Shown piece after piece: positions 33,172-42,265 of a stretch of 64,000 bases of DNA (position 1 is the stretch's first letter; every line of letters starts with the position of its first letter). The stretch covers positions 1 through 64,000 of the forward strand of contig JAFPYX010000025.1 in the NCBI GenBank assembly GCA_017417585.1, read 5' to 3'. Made by a program: the position numbers and the translations under genes. The notes beneath the pieces were generated by a model, which saw only the letters and a list, made by a program, of their open reading frames with translations, made no database searches and was not told the DNA's origin. This DNA comes from Victivallales bacterium. GTDB taxonomy: Bacteria > Verrucomicrobiota > Lentisphaeria > Oligosphaerales > Oligosphaeraceae.

Positions 33172-33620
33172 ATGAAAAGGCAACTTTCACAATATAAGTG
33201 TTTGGCAAATCACTGTCGAACGGTAAAAACTGCAATACGGCAAACATGCGGTCGGCAGGGCGAGCCTGGAGGTCTCCCTTGAGGTCTGTGTGGGGGCGGC
33301 CTCAAAGACCCCTCAAAGAGGGGGGCAAAAGGGCATCATGCCCGCATGGCCTTATCCTATAGTGGGTACACCCGCCACCCCCGTCCTCCACCCCTAAGAT
33401 ACAATCGTGCCTGGAGGCCTTCATGTCAAGCCGTCATGAGCGGATTCCCGGCCAATCTAGTTTTTTCCATGATTTTCGGATGATTCGCCTGGATTCTCAA
33501 TTGTTTTTCCCGGCCAGCAGTGTTTGCAGAATATTGAAGTATGTTATAAGGGAAACCGTCCAGTATCTCCGCATTATAGCGGCATGCCTCTGTCAACATC
33601 TCATTTCCAAAAACACTTCC
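33172..33620. other. Gene-free gap upstream of DUF4091 gene
   Basis: No supported gene. It holds a CCCCTCAAAGAGGGG stem (about 33308-33322), a possible terminator, and AT-rich sequence with a TTGCAG/TATAAG pair near 33522-33548 that may start transcription of the DUF4091 gene. The open frame reaching back to 33423 lacks family signals before the signal peptide at 33621. Confidence 0.4.
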
Positions 33621-36134
33621 ATGAAACGACACTCCATCCGGCTGCTGACTGTCCTGCTGTGCGTCCTGTCCATTGCGGTCTCGGCCGCCACGTCGATTTT
33701 CACGCCGGAGACCAAAGTTACGGTGCGCACGCCGAAGACCGACACCCTGGCCATCGACACCCAGATAATCTCCGCAGAGGGCAGCACGGGACTGCGCTTC
33801 ACCACGCCGAAATACCCCGGCACGGGCGAGGAGTGGCCGGCCTTCGAGTTCAAGCCGGCCGTGACGGACTGGTCGGAATACGACCGGCTGGTCATCGACC
33901 TGGTGAACACCTCGCAGGGCGACATCCGCTTCAACATCTACATCTCCGACTCGAAGACGCCTTTCCGCGAGTATATGATGATTACCCCATCTCCATTGGG
34001 AATCAGCAATTTCCAGCGTGTGGAGGTCTCCCTGGGCCAGCTCGCCAAGTTTGTGGATCTCAAGGACATTTCGATTGTCCATTTCTTCACCGAACGGCCC
34101 AGCTGCGACGTGCAGCTCCAGGTCGCGGGGCAGGCGCTGCTGCGCCCCGGCGAAGAATTGCCGGAGTATTCGCCGGAATATCGCGAAGCCCTGAAAGCTC
34201 TGGCCGTCAAAACAATCGATGCTTCCGCCCAAACTTTGGAAGACAACTACCACGCTCTCGCCGCCCAGCAGGACGAAGAACTCCGCGCACGCCTCGACAA
34301 GGAGCTGGACAGGCTCCGCCAACGCATCCAGGTGCTTCGCGCCGAACAGGAGACCGCCGATTTCGATCCGATGCGCTACCGCGAGCGTCTGCTGGAGGCG
34401 GAGATGGCCGCGCTGGCCATCCGCCGCGTGCCATCCGTGCTGGCGTTTGAACGCAGTGCCGAGGGCGCCGGCACCGCCACGCCGGCGATGGTGGTGGGAA
34501 TTGCAGGCGGTGACGTGCGGCTCTTCCCGAAGGACATGCCGGTGGGGGCGACCGCTGCAAAGGAAGTCGCCGTCTCGCTCGCCCGGAACGAATACGAGAG
34601 TTTCCAGGTGGCGGTCTATGCCCGCGCGGCACTCAAAAATGTCGCCGTGGCCGTCGGCGACCTGGTGTCCGAAGACGGCGCGTACATTCCCTCCGGCGGC
34701 GTCACCGCGCAGGTGACCGGCTTTGTGCAGACCAAATGGCGTCCCGAAAACAATCCGGAGTATGTCGGATGGTATCCGGATCCCATCCTGAACGGCCTGC
34801 GCTCGTGTGACGTGGCCGCAGACGATCTCCAGAGCTTCTGGGTGCGCATCTTCGCGCCGCGCTACCAGAAACCCGGCCTCTACCGCGGCAAGGTGACCGT
34901 CACCGCCGACGGCCAGCCGTCCGTGGAAATCCCCCTGACGGTGAAGGTTCGCTCCTTCACCTTGCCGGACCACTCTCCTCTGCCTACCGCCATTTCGTTC
35001 AATCCGCTGCAGCAGTTCTGGGGCAATCCCGAGGCCTGGGCGCGCCTCAAATTCGCTTACGCGGACTTCCTGGCAGACTACAAGATCGACTACGACCACC
35101 TCTACTGGCCGGGCCCGCCGGACTGGGAGGTCGTTGAGCATCTGCACCGCCAGGGACGCCTCGTGGCCTTCAATCTCGGCAATGTCTTCAATGGCGGCAT
35201 CGACGAGGAGCATTTCGACGAGCAGATGGCCAAGACCATCGACCGCCTGCGCATCGCCTACGACAAGGCCAAGGCGCTTGGACTGCTCGACTACGCATAC
35301 ATCTACGGCTTCGACGAACAGTCCGAGGGCCAGTTCCCCATCCTGGAGCGCTGCGCCAAGGCGCTCAAGGAGGCCTTCCCGGAAGTGCTGACGATGACCA
35401 CCAGCTACGACCACAGCTTCGGCACGGAGACGGTGGTCAAGTCCATCGACGCCTGGTGTCCGCTCACCCCGAAATTCGACCCCGCGAAGGTCGCGGCCGC
35501 CCACGCCCAGGGACGGCTGGTCTGGTGGTACATCTGCATCTACCCCAACCCGCCATACGCCAACTGGTTCGTGGAAAGCCCCGCCATCGAGTCCCGCCTC
35601 CTCCAGGGAGCCATGAGCGCCAAATTCCAGCCGGACGGCTTCCTCTACTACATGCTGAACATCTGGAACCAGAACACCGGCATCGACCAGGCGCAGGGAC
35701 CCTACACCACCTGGAACCCCGTCGCCTACGAGACCTGGCATGGCGACGGCTCCATCTTCTACTGCGACAAGGAGTTCCGGCCCCTGCCGTCCATCCGGCT
35801 GGAGAACTTCCGCGACGGCATGGAGGACTACGCCTACGCATGCCTGCTCAAGGAGGCAATCGAGTGGACCAGGACGATTCTCGACGACGGACCAGATCGC
35901 CACCTCAGGGCCATCATGGAAAGATGGCTTGCCCAGGCCCAGGCCGCGTTGCAGGTGCCGGAGGAGCTGGTCAAAGACATGGCCGAATACTCCCACGACC
36001 CCGCGCTCCTGCATGCCTGGCGCGCGGGCATGGCCGAGGCGCTCGACGCCTGCGACTTCGCCGCCCAGCTCAACCCCTGGTCCGACCCGGACAAGCCCTT
36101 CGGGGTTCGCGGCTGGTCCGGCATGAAGCCTTAA
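33621..36134 (+). CDS. Secreted DUF4091 (GH123-like) glycosidase-like protein
   Basis: An 837-residue protein from the ATG at 33621, which opens a clear signal peptide (MKRHSIRLLTVLLCVLSIAV then SAATS). Residues about 25-180 form a carbohydrate-binding-like beta domain, 190-270 a coiled coil (RARLDKELDRLRQRIQVL), and 290-460 an immunoglobulin-like domain. The C-terminal TIM-barrel-like DUF4091 part has YIYGFDEQSEGQFP, with the paired acidic residues expected in GH123-type enzymes, and LENFRDGMEDYAYA, the most conserved motif of the family. It probably acts on host or plant glycans outside the inner membrane. It is monocistronic. Confidence 0.85.
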   Translation: MKRHSIRLLTVLLCVLSIAVSAATSIFTPETKVTVRTPKTDTLAIDTQIISAEGSTGLRFTTPKYPGTGEEWPAFEFKPAVTDWSEYDRLVIDLVNTSQGDIRFNIYISDSKTPFREYMMITPSPLGISNFQRVEVSLGQLAKFVDLKDISIVHFFTERPSCDVQLQVAGQALLRPGEELPEYSPEYREALKALAVKTIDASAQTLEDNYHALAAQQDEELRARLDKELDRLRQRIQVLRAEQETADFDPMRYRERLLEAEMAALAIRRVPSVLAFERSAEGAGTATPAMVVGIAGGDVRLFPKDMPVGATAAKEVAVSLARNEYESFQVAVYARAALKNVAVAVGDLVSEDGAYIPSGGVTAQVTGFVQTKWRPENNPEYVGWYPDPILNGLRSCDVAADDLQSFWVRIFAPRYQKPGLYRGKVTVTADGQPSVEIPLTVKVRSFTLPDHSPLPTAISFNPLQQFWGNPEAWARLKFAYADFLADYKIDYDHLYWPGPPDWEVVEHLHRQGRLVAFNLGNVFNGGIDEEHFDEQMAKTIDRLRIAYDKAKALGLLDYAYIYGFDEQSEGQFPILERCAKALKEAFPEVLTMTTSYDHSFGTETVVKSIDAWCPLTPKFDPAKVAAAHAQGRLVWWYICIYPNPPYANWFVESPAIESRLLQGAMSAKFQPDGFLYYMLNIWNQNTGIDQAQGPYTTWNPVAYETWHGDGSIFYCDKEFRPLPSIRLENFRDGMEDYAYACLLKEAIEWTRTILDDGPDRHLRAIMERWLAQAQAALQVPEELVKDMAEYSHDPALLHAWRAGMAEALDACDFAAQLNPWSDPDKPFGVRGWSGMKP

Positions 36135-36265
36135 AGTCATTGCCGATGGTTTCTTACGCCACCTCCATGCACCTTGCCAAGAAGTCCATGCCCCTACCTG
36201 TAAGCCGGAAAATCTCGGAAAAATCAGTTTTTTTGAAAAAATTTTCATAAATTATTGATTTTTGC

Positions 36266-36294
36266 TTGAAAAAAAATCAACGAGGCACTACAGT
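36266..36294 (+). promoter_or_regulatory. Probable promoter of small basic protein gene
   Basis: TTGAAA (36266-36271) and TACAGT (36289-36294) are 17 bp apart. The first box lies within a TTGATTTTT/AAAAATCAA inverted repeat. The 98-bp leader contains an interrupted CCGAC/GTCGG stem. Confidence 0.45.
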
Positions 36295-36392
36295 TAGGTG
36301 CAATGCCTCTTTTTGAGGTGTGTTTTTTACGCCGACATCACTCCGGAGGTCGGCGGAGTCTGAAGCAAAATTCATAAAAAAGGATCCTCCCG

Positions 36393-36575
36393 ATGGCCAA
36401 AGTGAATTTCTGGGATGTCAAAGCTCGCAAGATGGTCGAAGCCGAAATCAAAGACGTGGTGACCTACCCGAATGGTCGTTCCGCCGTCAAAGGCGTGACC
36501 AAAGATGGCCGCAGCCTGACCCGTTTTGTGAGCGCCGCTGATGCCGCGAAGTACAAGAAGGGTCTGAAGAAGTAA
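36393..36575 (+). CDS. Small basic conserved-looking protein (60 aa)
   Basis: Reads MAKVNFWDVKARKMVEAEIK and continues with TKDGRSLTRFVSAADAAKYK. It is lysine-rich, has no membrane segment, and has its own promoter, an AGGAT before the start and a terminator after it, all of which argue for a real and well-expressed gene. I cannot name a family. The compact beta-like composition could suit a nucleic-acid-binding protein, but that is a guess. Confidence 0.75.
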   Translation: MAKVNFWDVKARKMVEAEIKDVVTYPNGRSAVKGVTKDGRSLTRFVSAADAAKYKKGLKK

Positions 36576-36606
36576 TTGCCTTCGCAAGACTTCTGAACTG
36601 GAAAGC

Positions 36607-36650
36607 CCTTGGGAGCCGCGCTGCAAGGCAAGGCGTCCAGGGGTTTTTTC
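36607..36650 (+). terminator. Terminator after small basic protein gene
   Basis: CCCTTGG and CCAGGGG (one G-U pair) form the stem base, and TTTTTT follows directly. Confidence 0.6.
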
Positions 36651-36699
36651 ATGTCTGTGTCTTCCACAGTCCCGCAGTGCCCCTCATCCGTTCACTGGC

Positions 36700-37098
36700 A
36701 TGGTTCCGGAGAATGAGCTCCAGTTTTCCTGTGTTCACTCCAGCGGCCCTGGCGGGCAGGGAGTGAACACCTCCTCCAGCGCCGTGCAGCTGCGATTTGA
36801 CGTGACGGGGTCGCCATCCTTGTCGCCGGAGGCCAAGGAGCGGCTGCTTCGGCTGGCGGGAAGCCGTGCCACCGCCGCCGGCGAGGTCGTCATCCTGGCC
36901 GCGGAATTCCGCAGCCAGCGGCGCAACCGCGAGGCCGCCAGGCAGCGTCTCCAGGAGCTGCTCGACCAGGCCGCGGCCCCGCCCGCGCCTCGCCGCCCCA
37001 CCAAGTGTCCACGCAGCCAGAAGCTTCTTCGGCTGAAGGCCAAGCGGCTCCGTTCCGAGCGCAAGCGGACGCGCCGCACGCCAGAACGCGACGAGTAG
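36700..37098 (+). CDS. arfB: Peptidyl-tRNA hydrolase ArfB (ribosome rescue)
   Basis: A 132-residue protein. SSGPGGQGVNTSSSAVQLRF (14-33) contains the GGQ motif of class I release factors in the short form seen in ArfB/YaeJ, followed by the RLAGSR and EFRSQRRNREAARQRL helices and the basic C-terminal tail (LRLKAKRLRSERKRTRR) that enters the empty mRNA channel. It releases peptides from ribosomes stalled without a stop codon. Length is normal. It stands alone between the 60-residue gene and floA. Confidence 0.9.
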   Translation: MVPENELQFSCVHSSGPGGQGVNTSSSAVQLRFDVTGSPSLSPEAKERLLRLAGSRATAAGEVVILAAEFRSQRRNREAARQRLQELLDQAAAPPAPRRPTKCPRSQKLLRLKAKRLRSERKRTRRTPERDE

Positions 37099-37188
37099 GA
37101 TGCGGCGTCGGCGGAAGCCGTTTTGGCGGCGCCCGCCATAGCCGGTGCCATCCACGGATTCTCCTAGTTTCCCTGTTGAAGAAAAGCG

Positions 37189-38178
37189 ATGTTTTTTCCC
37201 TTATTTCTTTATGGTGTGGTGGGCTTTGCCTTGGTCGGGTGCGTGCTTGTCCTGGGCTGGGCGATAATCAAGGCGTGCCAGTTTTTCCCGTTGTGGGTGG
37301 AGGCCAAGGCGGCCGGCATTCCGTTCTCCTTCGGCACGATGTTCCGCCTCCACTTTCAGAAACTGGAGGCGAAGGACATCTTCGAGTGCCTGAAGGTCCT
37401 CAAGAAAGCCGGCATCCAGGTCAGCACGGAGGAGCTGATTGACCACAAGCTGGCCGGCGGCAGCATCACGACCGTCCGCGAGGCGGCGGTGGCCTGCGAC
37501 AAGGCGGGCGTCCGGATGGGCTTCCCCGCCATCGCGGCGCTGGACCTGGCCGGGCGGAACATCGCCAAGGCCGTTCGCGAACATGTCAATCCCGTGGTCA
37601 TCCCGTGCCCCCCGCGCCAGAAGGGCTACGAGAACGGTCTGGTCGGCGTGGCCAAGGACGGCATTTCCCTTGCTGTCAAATGCCGGATCTCCGTCCGCAC
37701 CAACCTTGAGCGCCTCATCGGGATGGCGGGCGCCGAGACCATCGTCGCGCGGGTGGGGCAGGGCATTGTGACCGCCATCGGCAATGCCGCCAGCCACCGG
37801 GAGATCGTGGAGCACCCCTCCATCATCTCCGACCAGATTCTCGCGCGCGGGCTGGACGAGGGGACGTGCTATGAAATCCTCTCGCTGGACATCGAGGACG
37901 TGACCATTTTGGACAACGTCGCCGCCCGGCTGGCGCGCGAGCAGGCCGAGGCCGCCAAGCTGATTGCGCAGGCCCAGGCGGAGGAGCGTCGTTCGCTGGC
38001 AGTCGCGGCGGGGCAGGAGATGGTCGCCAAGACCACCGAGATGAACGCGCAGCTCACCGGCGCCAAGTCGGCGATTCCCCATGCCGTGGCCAGCGCCTTC
38101 CAGCATCCGGGGGCATTGCGATCCCCGCGGCTGAAGCCATTGGTCGGCGACCAGAACAAGTGGTGCGCCCCCGGATGA
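37189..38178 (+). CDS. floA: Flotillin-like protein FloA
   Basis: A 329-residue protein. An N-terminal membrane segment (FLYGVVGFALVGCVLVLGWA) is followed by the FloA/YqfA-type soluble part: PFSFGTMFRLHFQK, VACDKAGVRMGFPAIAALDL and AVKCRISVRTNLERLIGMAG, then an Ala/Glu-rich coiled coil (REQAEAAKLIAQAQAEERRS). FloA organises ordered membrane patches in many bacteria. It is followed by the str-type ribosomal operon with its own promoter. Confidence 0.9.
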   Translation: MFFPLFLYGVVGFALVGCVLVLGWAIIKACQFFPLWVEAKAAGIPFSFGTMFRLHFQKLEAKDIFECLKVLKKAGIQVSTEELIDHKLAGGSITTVREAAVACDKAGVRMGFPAIAALDLAGRNIAKAVREHVNPVVIPCPPRQKGYENGLVGVAKDGISLAVKCRISVRTNLERLIGMAGAETIVARVGQGIVTAIGNAASHREIVEHPSIISDQILARGLDEGTCYEILSLDIEDVTILDNVAARLAREQAEAAKLIAQAQAEERRSLAVAAGQEMVAKTTEMNAQLTGAKSAIPHAVASAFQHPGALRSPRLKPLVGDQNKWCAPG

Positions 38179-38235
38179 CGGAATCCGTCGCTCCGAAGTC
38201 TTCCCGCCCCCGCGCGGCGTTTTTCCGCAACCGAT

Positions 38236-38263
38236 TTGAAATGCGGGAAAAGCGAATTATATT
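38236..38263 (+). promoter_or_regulatory. Probable promoter of ribosomal protein operon
   Basis: TTGAAA (38236-38241) and TATATT (38258-38263) are 16 bp apart in the only AT-rich stretch before rpsL. The 66-bp leader has no further frame. All genes from rpsL to rpsS follow without another terminator. Confidence 0.55.
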
Positions 38264-38329
38264 AAGCGACTACGCATTTTCACTACACTTTTTGTTTTAG
38301 TTCATAATTGCCTAGGAAACAACGTTCTA

Positions 38330-38725
38330 ATGCCTACTATCAATCAACTGATTCGCAAAGGCCGCACTGACAAGCCGCGCAAGAGCCGCGTGCGCGCATT
38401 GGCGCACTGCCCGCAGCGTCGTGGCGTCTGCATGCTGGTCACCACCCGCACCCCCAAGAAGCCGAATTCGGCGATGCGCAAGATCTGCCGTGTCCGCCTG
38501 ACCAATGGCCAGGAAGTGACCGCCTACATTGGCGGTGAGGGGCACAACCTCCAGGAACACAGCGTCGTGCTGGTGCGCGGCGGCCGTGTCCGCGACCTGC
38601 CTGGCGTGCGCTACCACGTGGTGCGCGGCAAGCTGGACACCCTGGGCATTGACAAGCGCCGCCGCGGCCGTTCGAAGTACGGCACCAAGCGGCCGAAGCC
38701 GGGCGCGGATGCGAAGAAGAAGTAA
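38330..38725 (+). CDS. rpsL: 30S ribosomal protein S12
   Basis: A 131-residue protein with the full S12 pattern: [12 protein letters not shown] start, [19 protein letters not shown] (the decoding-site loop, with the lysines linked to streptomycin resistance in wild-type form) and [14 protein letters not shown]. Located in the decoding centre of the small subunit. It is the first gene of the operon and is followed by rpsG after 29 bp. Confidence 0.97.
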   Translation: MPTINQLIRKGRTDKPRKSRVRALAHCPQRRGVCMLVTTRTPKKPNSAMRKICRVRLTNGQEVTAYIGGEGHNLQEHSVVLVRGGRVRDLPGVRYHVVRGKLDTLGIDKRRRGRSKYGTKRPKPGADAKKK

Positions 38726-38754
38726 TCCCTTGAAATAGAGGCAGGTAATTACCT

Positions 38755-39228
38755 ATGAGAAGACGTCAAGCATTCAAGCGCACGCTGATTCCGGACGTGC
38801 GCTACAACAATGAGTTGGTCGCCCGCCTGATCAACACGATCATGCTCAAGGGCAAGAAGTCCGTCGCGCAGGAAATCGTGTACGGCGCATTCGACATCCT
38901 GAAGCAGAAGCGCTCCGAGATCGAGCCGCTGGACCTGTTCCTGGCCGCGCTGGAGAACGCGAAGCCCCGTCTGGAGGTCAAGAGCCGCCGCGTCGGTGGC
39001 GCGACCTACCAGGTTCCGCTGGAAGTCCCGGCCGCCCGTCAGGTCGCCCTGGCGATGCGCTGGATCGTGACCTATGCCCGCGCCCGCAAAGGCACCGGCA
39101 TGCGCGATGCTCTGGCCGCCGAACTCCTCGACGCTTTCAACAACACCGGCAACACCATCAAGAAGCGCGACGACGTGCACAAGATGGCCAATGCCAACAA
39201 GGCCTTCGCCCACTACCGCTGGGGCTGA
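38755..39228 (+). CDS. rpsG: 30S ribosomal protein S7
   Basis: A 157-residue protein starting MRRRQAFKRTLIPDVRYNNE. Matching motifs include GGATYQVPLEV, ALAMRWIVTYARAR and KMANANKAFAHYRW. S7 nucleates folding of the 16S rRNA 3' domain. It lies between rpsL and the EF-G gene as in the classical str operon. Confidence 0.97.
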   Translation: MRRRQAFKRTLIPDVRYNNELVARLINTIMLKGKKSVAQEIVYGAFDILKQKRSEIEPLDLFLAALENAKPRLEVKSRRVGGATYQVPLEVPAARQVALAMRWIVTYARARKGTGMRDALAAELLDAFNNTGNTIKKRDDVHKMANANKAFAHYRWG

Positions 39229-39248
39229 AGCTTTGATTTTCTTTCCCG

Positions 39249-40745
39249 ATGTGTGTGTCTGATGCCATCCGAAACTTTGGCATCATTGCCCACATCGATG
39301 CCGGGAAAACCACACTTACCGAGCGCATCCTCCTGGAAACCGGGGCGGTGCGCTTTGGTGGCGCAGTGGACGAGGGAACCACGGTCAGCGACTACCTCCT
39401 GCAGGAGCGCGAGCGCGGCATCTCCATCGTCAGTTCGGCCATCACCTGCCACTGGAAAGAGTGGCAGTTCAACCTGGTCGACACTCCCGGCCACATCGAT
39501 TTCACCGCGGAAGTCGAGCGTTCGCTCCGCGTGATGGACGCCGCCGTCGCGGTCTTCTGCGGACTTCGCGGCGTGCAGGCCCAGTCCGAAATGGTCTGGC
39601 GGCGCGCCCGGCGCTACGGCCTGCCGGCCCTGGCCTTCGTCAACAAGCTTGACCGCGAGGGCGCCGACTTCGATGCCGTGGTCGCCCAGCTGGCGCGGCT
39701 CTTCGCGCCAGCCCGGCCGCTGGTGCTCACCAGGCCATTGCCGCATGGTGGCGACCTTTTGGACATCCTGGGCAGGAAAGTCATAAGTAATCCAGAGTCA
39801 ACTACTTATGACTACAGTCAGGAGCTGGCCGCGCGACGCGGCGAACTTCTGGAGCAGCTTGCCGAGACGGACGAGGAGGTCCTCAAACGCTTTGTGGCGG
39901 ACGAGGAACTCGCCGATGAAGAGCTGGCTGGCGCCATCCGGCGTCAGACGCTTCGGCTCGCGGCCGTCCCGGTCTTCGCCGGCAGCGCCGCGACGGGCCT
40001 GGGCGTTGCCCCGCTGCTGGACGCAGTGGGGAGGTTCCTGCCGGGGCCTGCCGAACGGCTTTCCTCCAGCGCCTCCAGGAAGCACTTCCCGGTCTCGCGG
40101 GAGCGTCTGAAGGCGCAGGACGGGCATGACTTCGTGGTGGCGGCAGTCGTCAAGATTGTCCGCACTGCCTGGCCGGGCGACTACGCGGTCATCCGCATCT
40201 ACAGCGGCACCCTCCGTCCCGGGGTGGTGCTTTGCGACCAGAACCGGCCGCTTTCGGGGGCCGTGGGCGCCATCTGGCGGCTCAATGCGGCCGACACGAG
40301 CGAGCTTCCCGCCGCCGAGGCGGGGGAGATCGTGGGCGTCGCCTTGGCGGATGCGGCTCCGCTGCCGGCCTTCCGCGCCGGCGACACGCTGGTCGAGGAA
40401 GGCGGCCCGCAGTTCCGCCTTGCGCGGATGCGCTTTCCGGAGCCCGTGGTCTGGGAGGTCTTCGCCCCCGCCACCGACGCCGACCGCGCTGGCCGAGGAG
40501 GACCCCACGCTGCACTTGCGGCCGGGGCCGGTCGAAGGCCAGTTCTCGGTCTCCGGCATGGGCGAACTCCATCTGGAGGTCGTCCGGGAACGCCTCCGTT
40601 CCGAACATCGCATCTTGGTCCGCACGGGCCAGCCGCAGGTCGCCTACCGCGCGACCATCGCCCGCCCAGTGCGCCTCAAACGGGAGTTTCTCAGGCAGCT
40701 CTCACCCGCCGTGGCCATCCAGGCCGCCGTGGAACTTATGCTTGA
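39249..40745 (+). CDS. fusA: Elongation factor G-type GTPase, N-terminal part (frameshift near 40485)
   Basis: The frame encodes the G domain and domain II of EF-G: IAHIDAGKTTLTERIL is G1, ERGISIVSSAIT G2, DTPGHIDF G3 and FVNKLDREGADF G4. Homology holds to about residue 412 ([20 protein letters not shown]), after which this frame reads nonsense; the remaining domains are in the +1 frame from 40483. In EF-G the lost stretch would be the short helix before LAEEDPT, and about eight codons seem missing. The place after rpsG is that of fusA, but the sequence is more divergent than the neighbours and could be an EF-G2-type paralogue. A sequencing error, a real mutation or programmed shifting are all possible. 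Confidence 0.8.
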   Translation: MCVSDAIRNFGIIAHIDAGKTTLTERILLETGAVRFGGAVDEGTTVSDYLLQERERGISIVSSAITCHWKEWQFNLVDTPGHIDFTAEVERSLRVMDAAVAVFCGLRGVQAQSEMVWRRARRYGLPALAFVNKLDREGADFDAVVAQLARLFAPARPLVLTRPLPHGGDLLDILGRKVISNPESTTYDYSQELAARRGELLEQLAETDEEVLKRFVADEELADEELAGAIRRQTLRLAAVPVFAGSAATGLGVAPLLDAVGRFLPGPAERLSSSASRKHFPVSRERLKAQDGHDFVVAAVVKIVRTAWPGDYAVIRIYSGTLRPGVVLCDQNRPLSGAVGAIWRLNAADTSELPAAEAGEIVGVALADAAPLPAFRAGDTLVEEGGPQFRLARMRFPEPVVWEVFAPATDADRAGRGGPHAALAAGAGRRPVLGLRHGRTPSGGRPGTPPFRTSHLGPHGPAAGRLPRDHRPPSAPQTGVSQAALTRRGHPGRRGTYA

Positions 40746-41247
40746 GCCGTTGCCGCCAGGCACCGGAATACAGGTGGATTTCCCCTGCCGGGAATCCGCC
40801 GCCCTGCCGCCCGATTGCCTTCAGGCCATCGAGCAGGCAGTTGACGAAGTCGTCACAGCGGGCAGCCCCTCCGGCTACCCGATGACGGATACGCGCATTA
40901 CAGTTCTAGAGGGATCCACCACTCAGGCGGAACCTTCGGAACCGGCGTTCTTAACCGCTACCCGGAACGCCCTGGGCGACGCGCTCGCACAGGCCGGGGA
41001 AGTCGTGCTGGAACCTGTGATGCGGATTGAAGTGAGTGTCCCCCAGGGGCAGGTCGGCGCCGTGATGTCCGATCTGACCGCGCGACGCGGCCGGATCGAG
41101 CAGCACGATTCCCTGGGCCTGGGAGACGCCCGCGTAGTCGCGATGGTTCCTCTTGCCGAGGTGCTCAGCTATGCATCCAGCCTCCGGTCGCTGACCGGGG
41201 GGCGGGCCGAATTCACTGCCGAGCCCGCATGCTACCGGCCCCGCTGA
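40483..41247 (+). CDS. fusA: Elongation factor G-type GTPase, C-terminal part (+1 frame)
   Basis: This frame continues the upstream gene: [34 protein letters not shown] (end of domain III), then domain IV ([34 protein letters not shown]) and domain V ([36 protein letters not shown]). The piece after the junction covers the whole translocation half without stop codons, so it is under coding constraint or only recently broken. No suitable independent start codon with a ribosome-binding site was found at its beginning. It ends 31 bp before rpsJ. Both halves together give about 665 residues, slightly short for EF-G. Confidence 0.75.
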   Translation, partial: TALAEEDPTLHLRPGPVEGQFSVSGMGELHLEVVRERLRSEHRILVRTGQPQVAYRATIARPVRLKREFLRQLSPAVAIQAAVELMLEPLPPGTGIQVDFPCRESAALPPDCLQAIEQAVDEVVTAGSPSGYPMTDTRITVLEGSTTQAEPSEPAFLTATRNALGDALAQAGEVVLEPVMRIEVSVPQGQVGAVMSDLTARRGRIEQHDSLGLGDARVVAMVPLAEVLSYASSLRSLTGGRAEFTAEPACYRPR

Positions 41248-41278
41248 GGAACTGTCAAAAAAGAAAGGAAAACACAGA

Positions 41279-41593
41279 ATGGCCAAACAGCAAACCACCA
41301 TTCGCATCCGACTCCAGGCGTTTGAGAACACCATCCTGGACCAGTCCGTCGCGGACATCGTCGGAACCGTGCGCCGCACCGGCGCGCAGGTCGCGGGGCC
41401 GATCCCCCTCCCGACCAAGATCGAACGCTTCACCGTGAACCGCTCCCCCCACGTGGACAAGAAGTCCATGGAGCAGTTCGAGATCCGCACCCACAAGCGG
41501 GTGCTGGACATCATCAACCCCTCCGCGCGAACCGTCGATGAGCTCAAGAAGCTCACGCTGCCGGCTGGCGTGGACATCGTCATCAAACTCTAA
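41279..41593 (+). CDS. rpsJ: 30S ribosomal protein S10
   Basis: A 104-residue protein with [40 protein letters not shown] and [22 protein letters not shown] precedes the ATG. Normally tuf stands between the EF-G gene and rpsJ; here there is no room for it. S10 also forms the antitermination complex with NusB. Confidence 0.97.
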   Translation: MAKQQTTIRIRLQAFENTILDQSVADIVGTVRRTGAQVAGPIPLPTKIERFTVNRSPHVDKKSMEQFEIRTHKRVLDIINPSARTVDELKKLTLPAGVDIVIKL

Positions 41594-41611
41594 GCCAAGG
41601 AGACATAAGCC

Positions 41612-42247
41612 ATGAAGAAAGGTCTCATCGGCAAAAAGCTCGGGATGACGCAGATCTATTCCGACAAGGGCGAGCTCGTGCCCGTCACCGTGATCGAGTG
41701 CGGTCCCTGCACCGTGGTCACCGCCAAAACCGCCGCCAAGGACGGCTACAGCGCACTGCTGCTGGCCTTTGGCAGCCGCAAAGCCAAGAACGTCAATAAG
41801 TCCATCCTGGGCAACCTCAAGCCCGCCGGACTGGACGCCAATCCCCCCGCGGTCATGAAGGAAATCCGCCTGGACGCCGACCCCACCCAGCAGCCCGGCG
41901 ACAAGCTGGACGTGGATCTCTTCGCGGTGGACGAGTTCGTGGACGTCTCCGGCCGCACCAAGGGCCATGGCTTCCAGGGCGTCGTCAAGCGCTGGGGCTT
42001 CGCGGGTGGCCGCGAGACCCACGGCGGCGCGTGGACCCGCCGAACCGGCTCCATCGGCTGCTGCGAGAAGCCCGGCAAGGTCTACAAGGGCCACAAGATG
42101 CCCGGCCACATGGGCGACAAGAACCGTACCGTGCAGAGTCTGAAGGTCGTGGGCGTCCGCCCCGAAGAGCACCTCATCCTCGTGAAGGGTGCGATTCCCG
42201 GAGCCCCCGGTGGCATCGTCACCGTCCGTAGCGCCGTCAAGAAATAA
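41612..42247 (+). CDS. rplC: 50S ribosomal protein L3
   Basis: A 211-residue protein: MKKGLIGKKLGMTQIYSDKG start, VDVSGRTKGHGFQGVVKRWG in the centre (the loop reaching the peptidyl transferase centre, with its glutamine) and GSIGCCEKPGKVYKGHKMPG. AAGGAG precedes the ATG. Second gene of the S10 block. Confidence 0.97.
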   Translation: MKKGLIGKKLGMTQIYSDKGELVPVTVIECGPCTVVTAKTAAKDGYSALLLAFGSRKAKNVNKSILGNLKPAGLDANPPAVMKEIRLDADPTQQPGDKLDVDLFAVDEFVDVSGRTKGHGFQGVVKRWGFAGGRETHGGAWTRRTGSIGCCEKPGKVYKGHKMPGHMGDKNRTVQSLKVVGVRPEEHLILVKGAIPGAPGGIVTVRSAVKK

Positions 42248-42265
42248 CGGGAGGGAGTGACAACA

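Noticed and set aside
33426-36248. 940-residue open frame antisense to the DUF4091 gene
   Set aside because: The GC-rich codon use of the real gene leaves the opposite strand open; the antisense protein has no motifs and the plus-strand protein has a signal peptide and family motifs.
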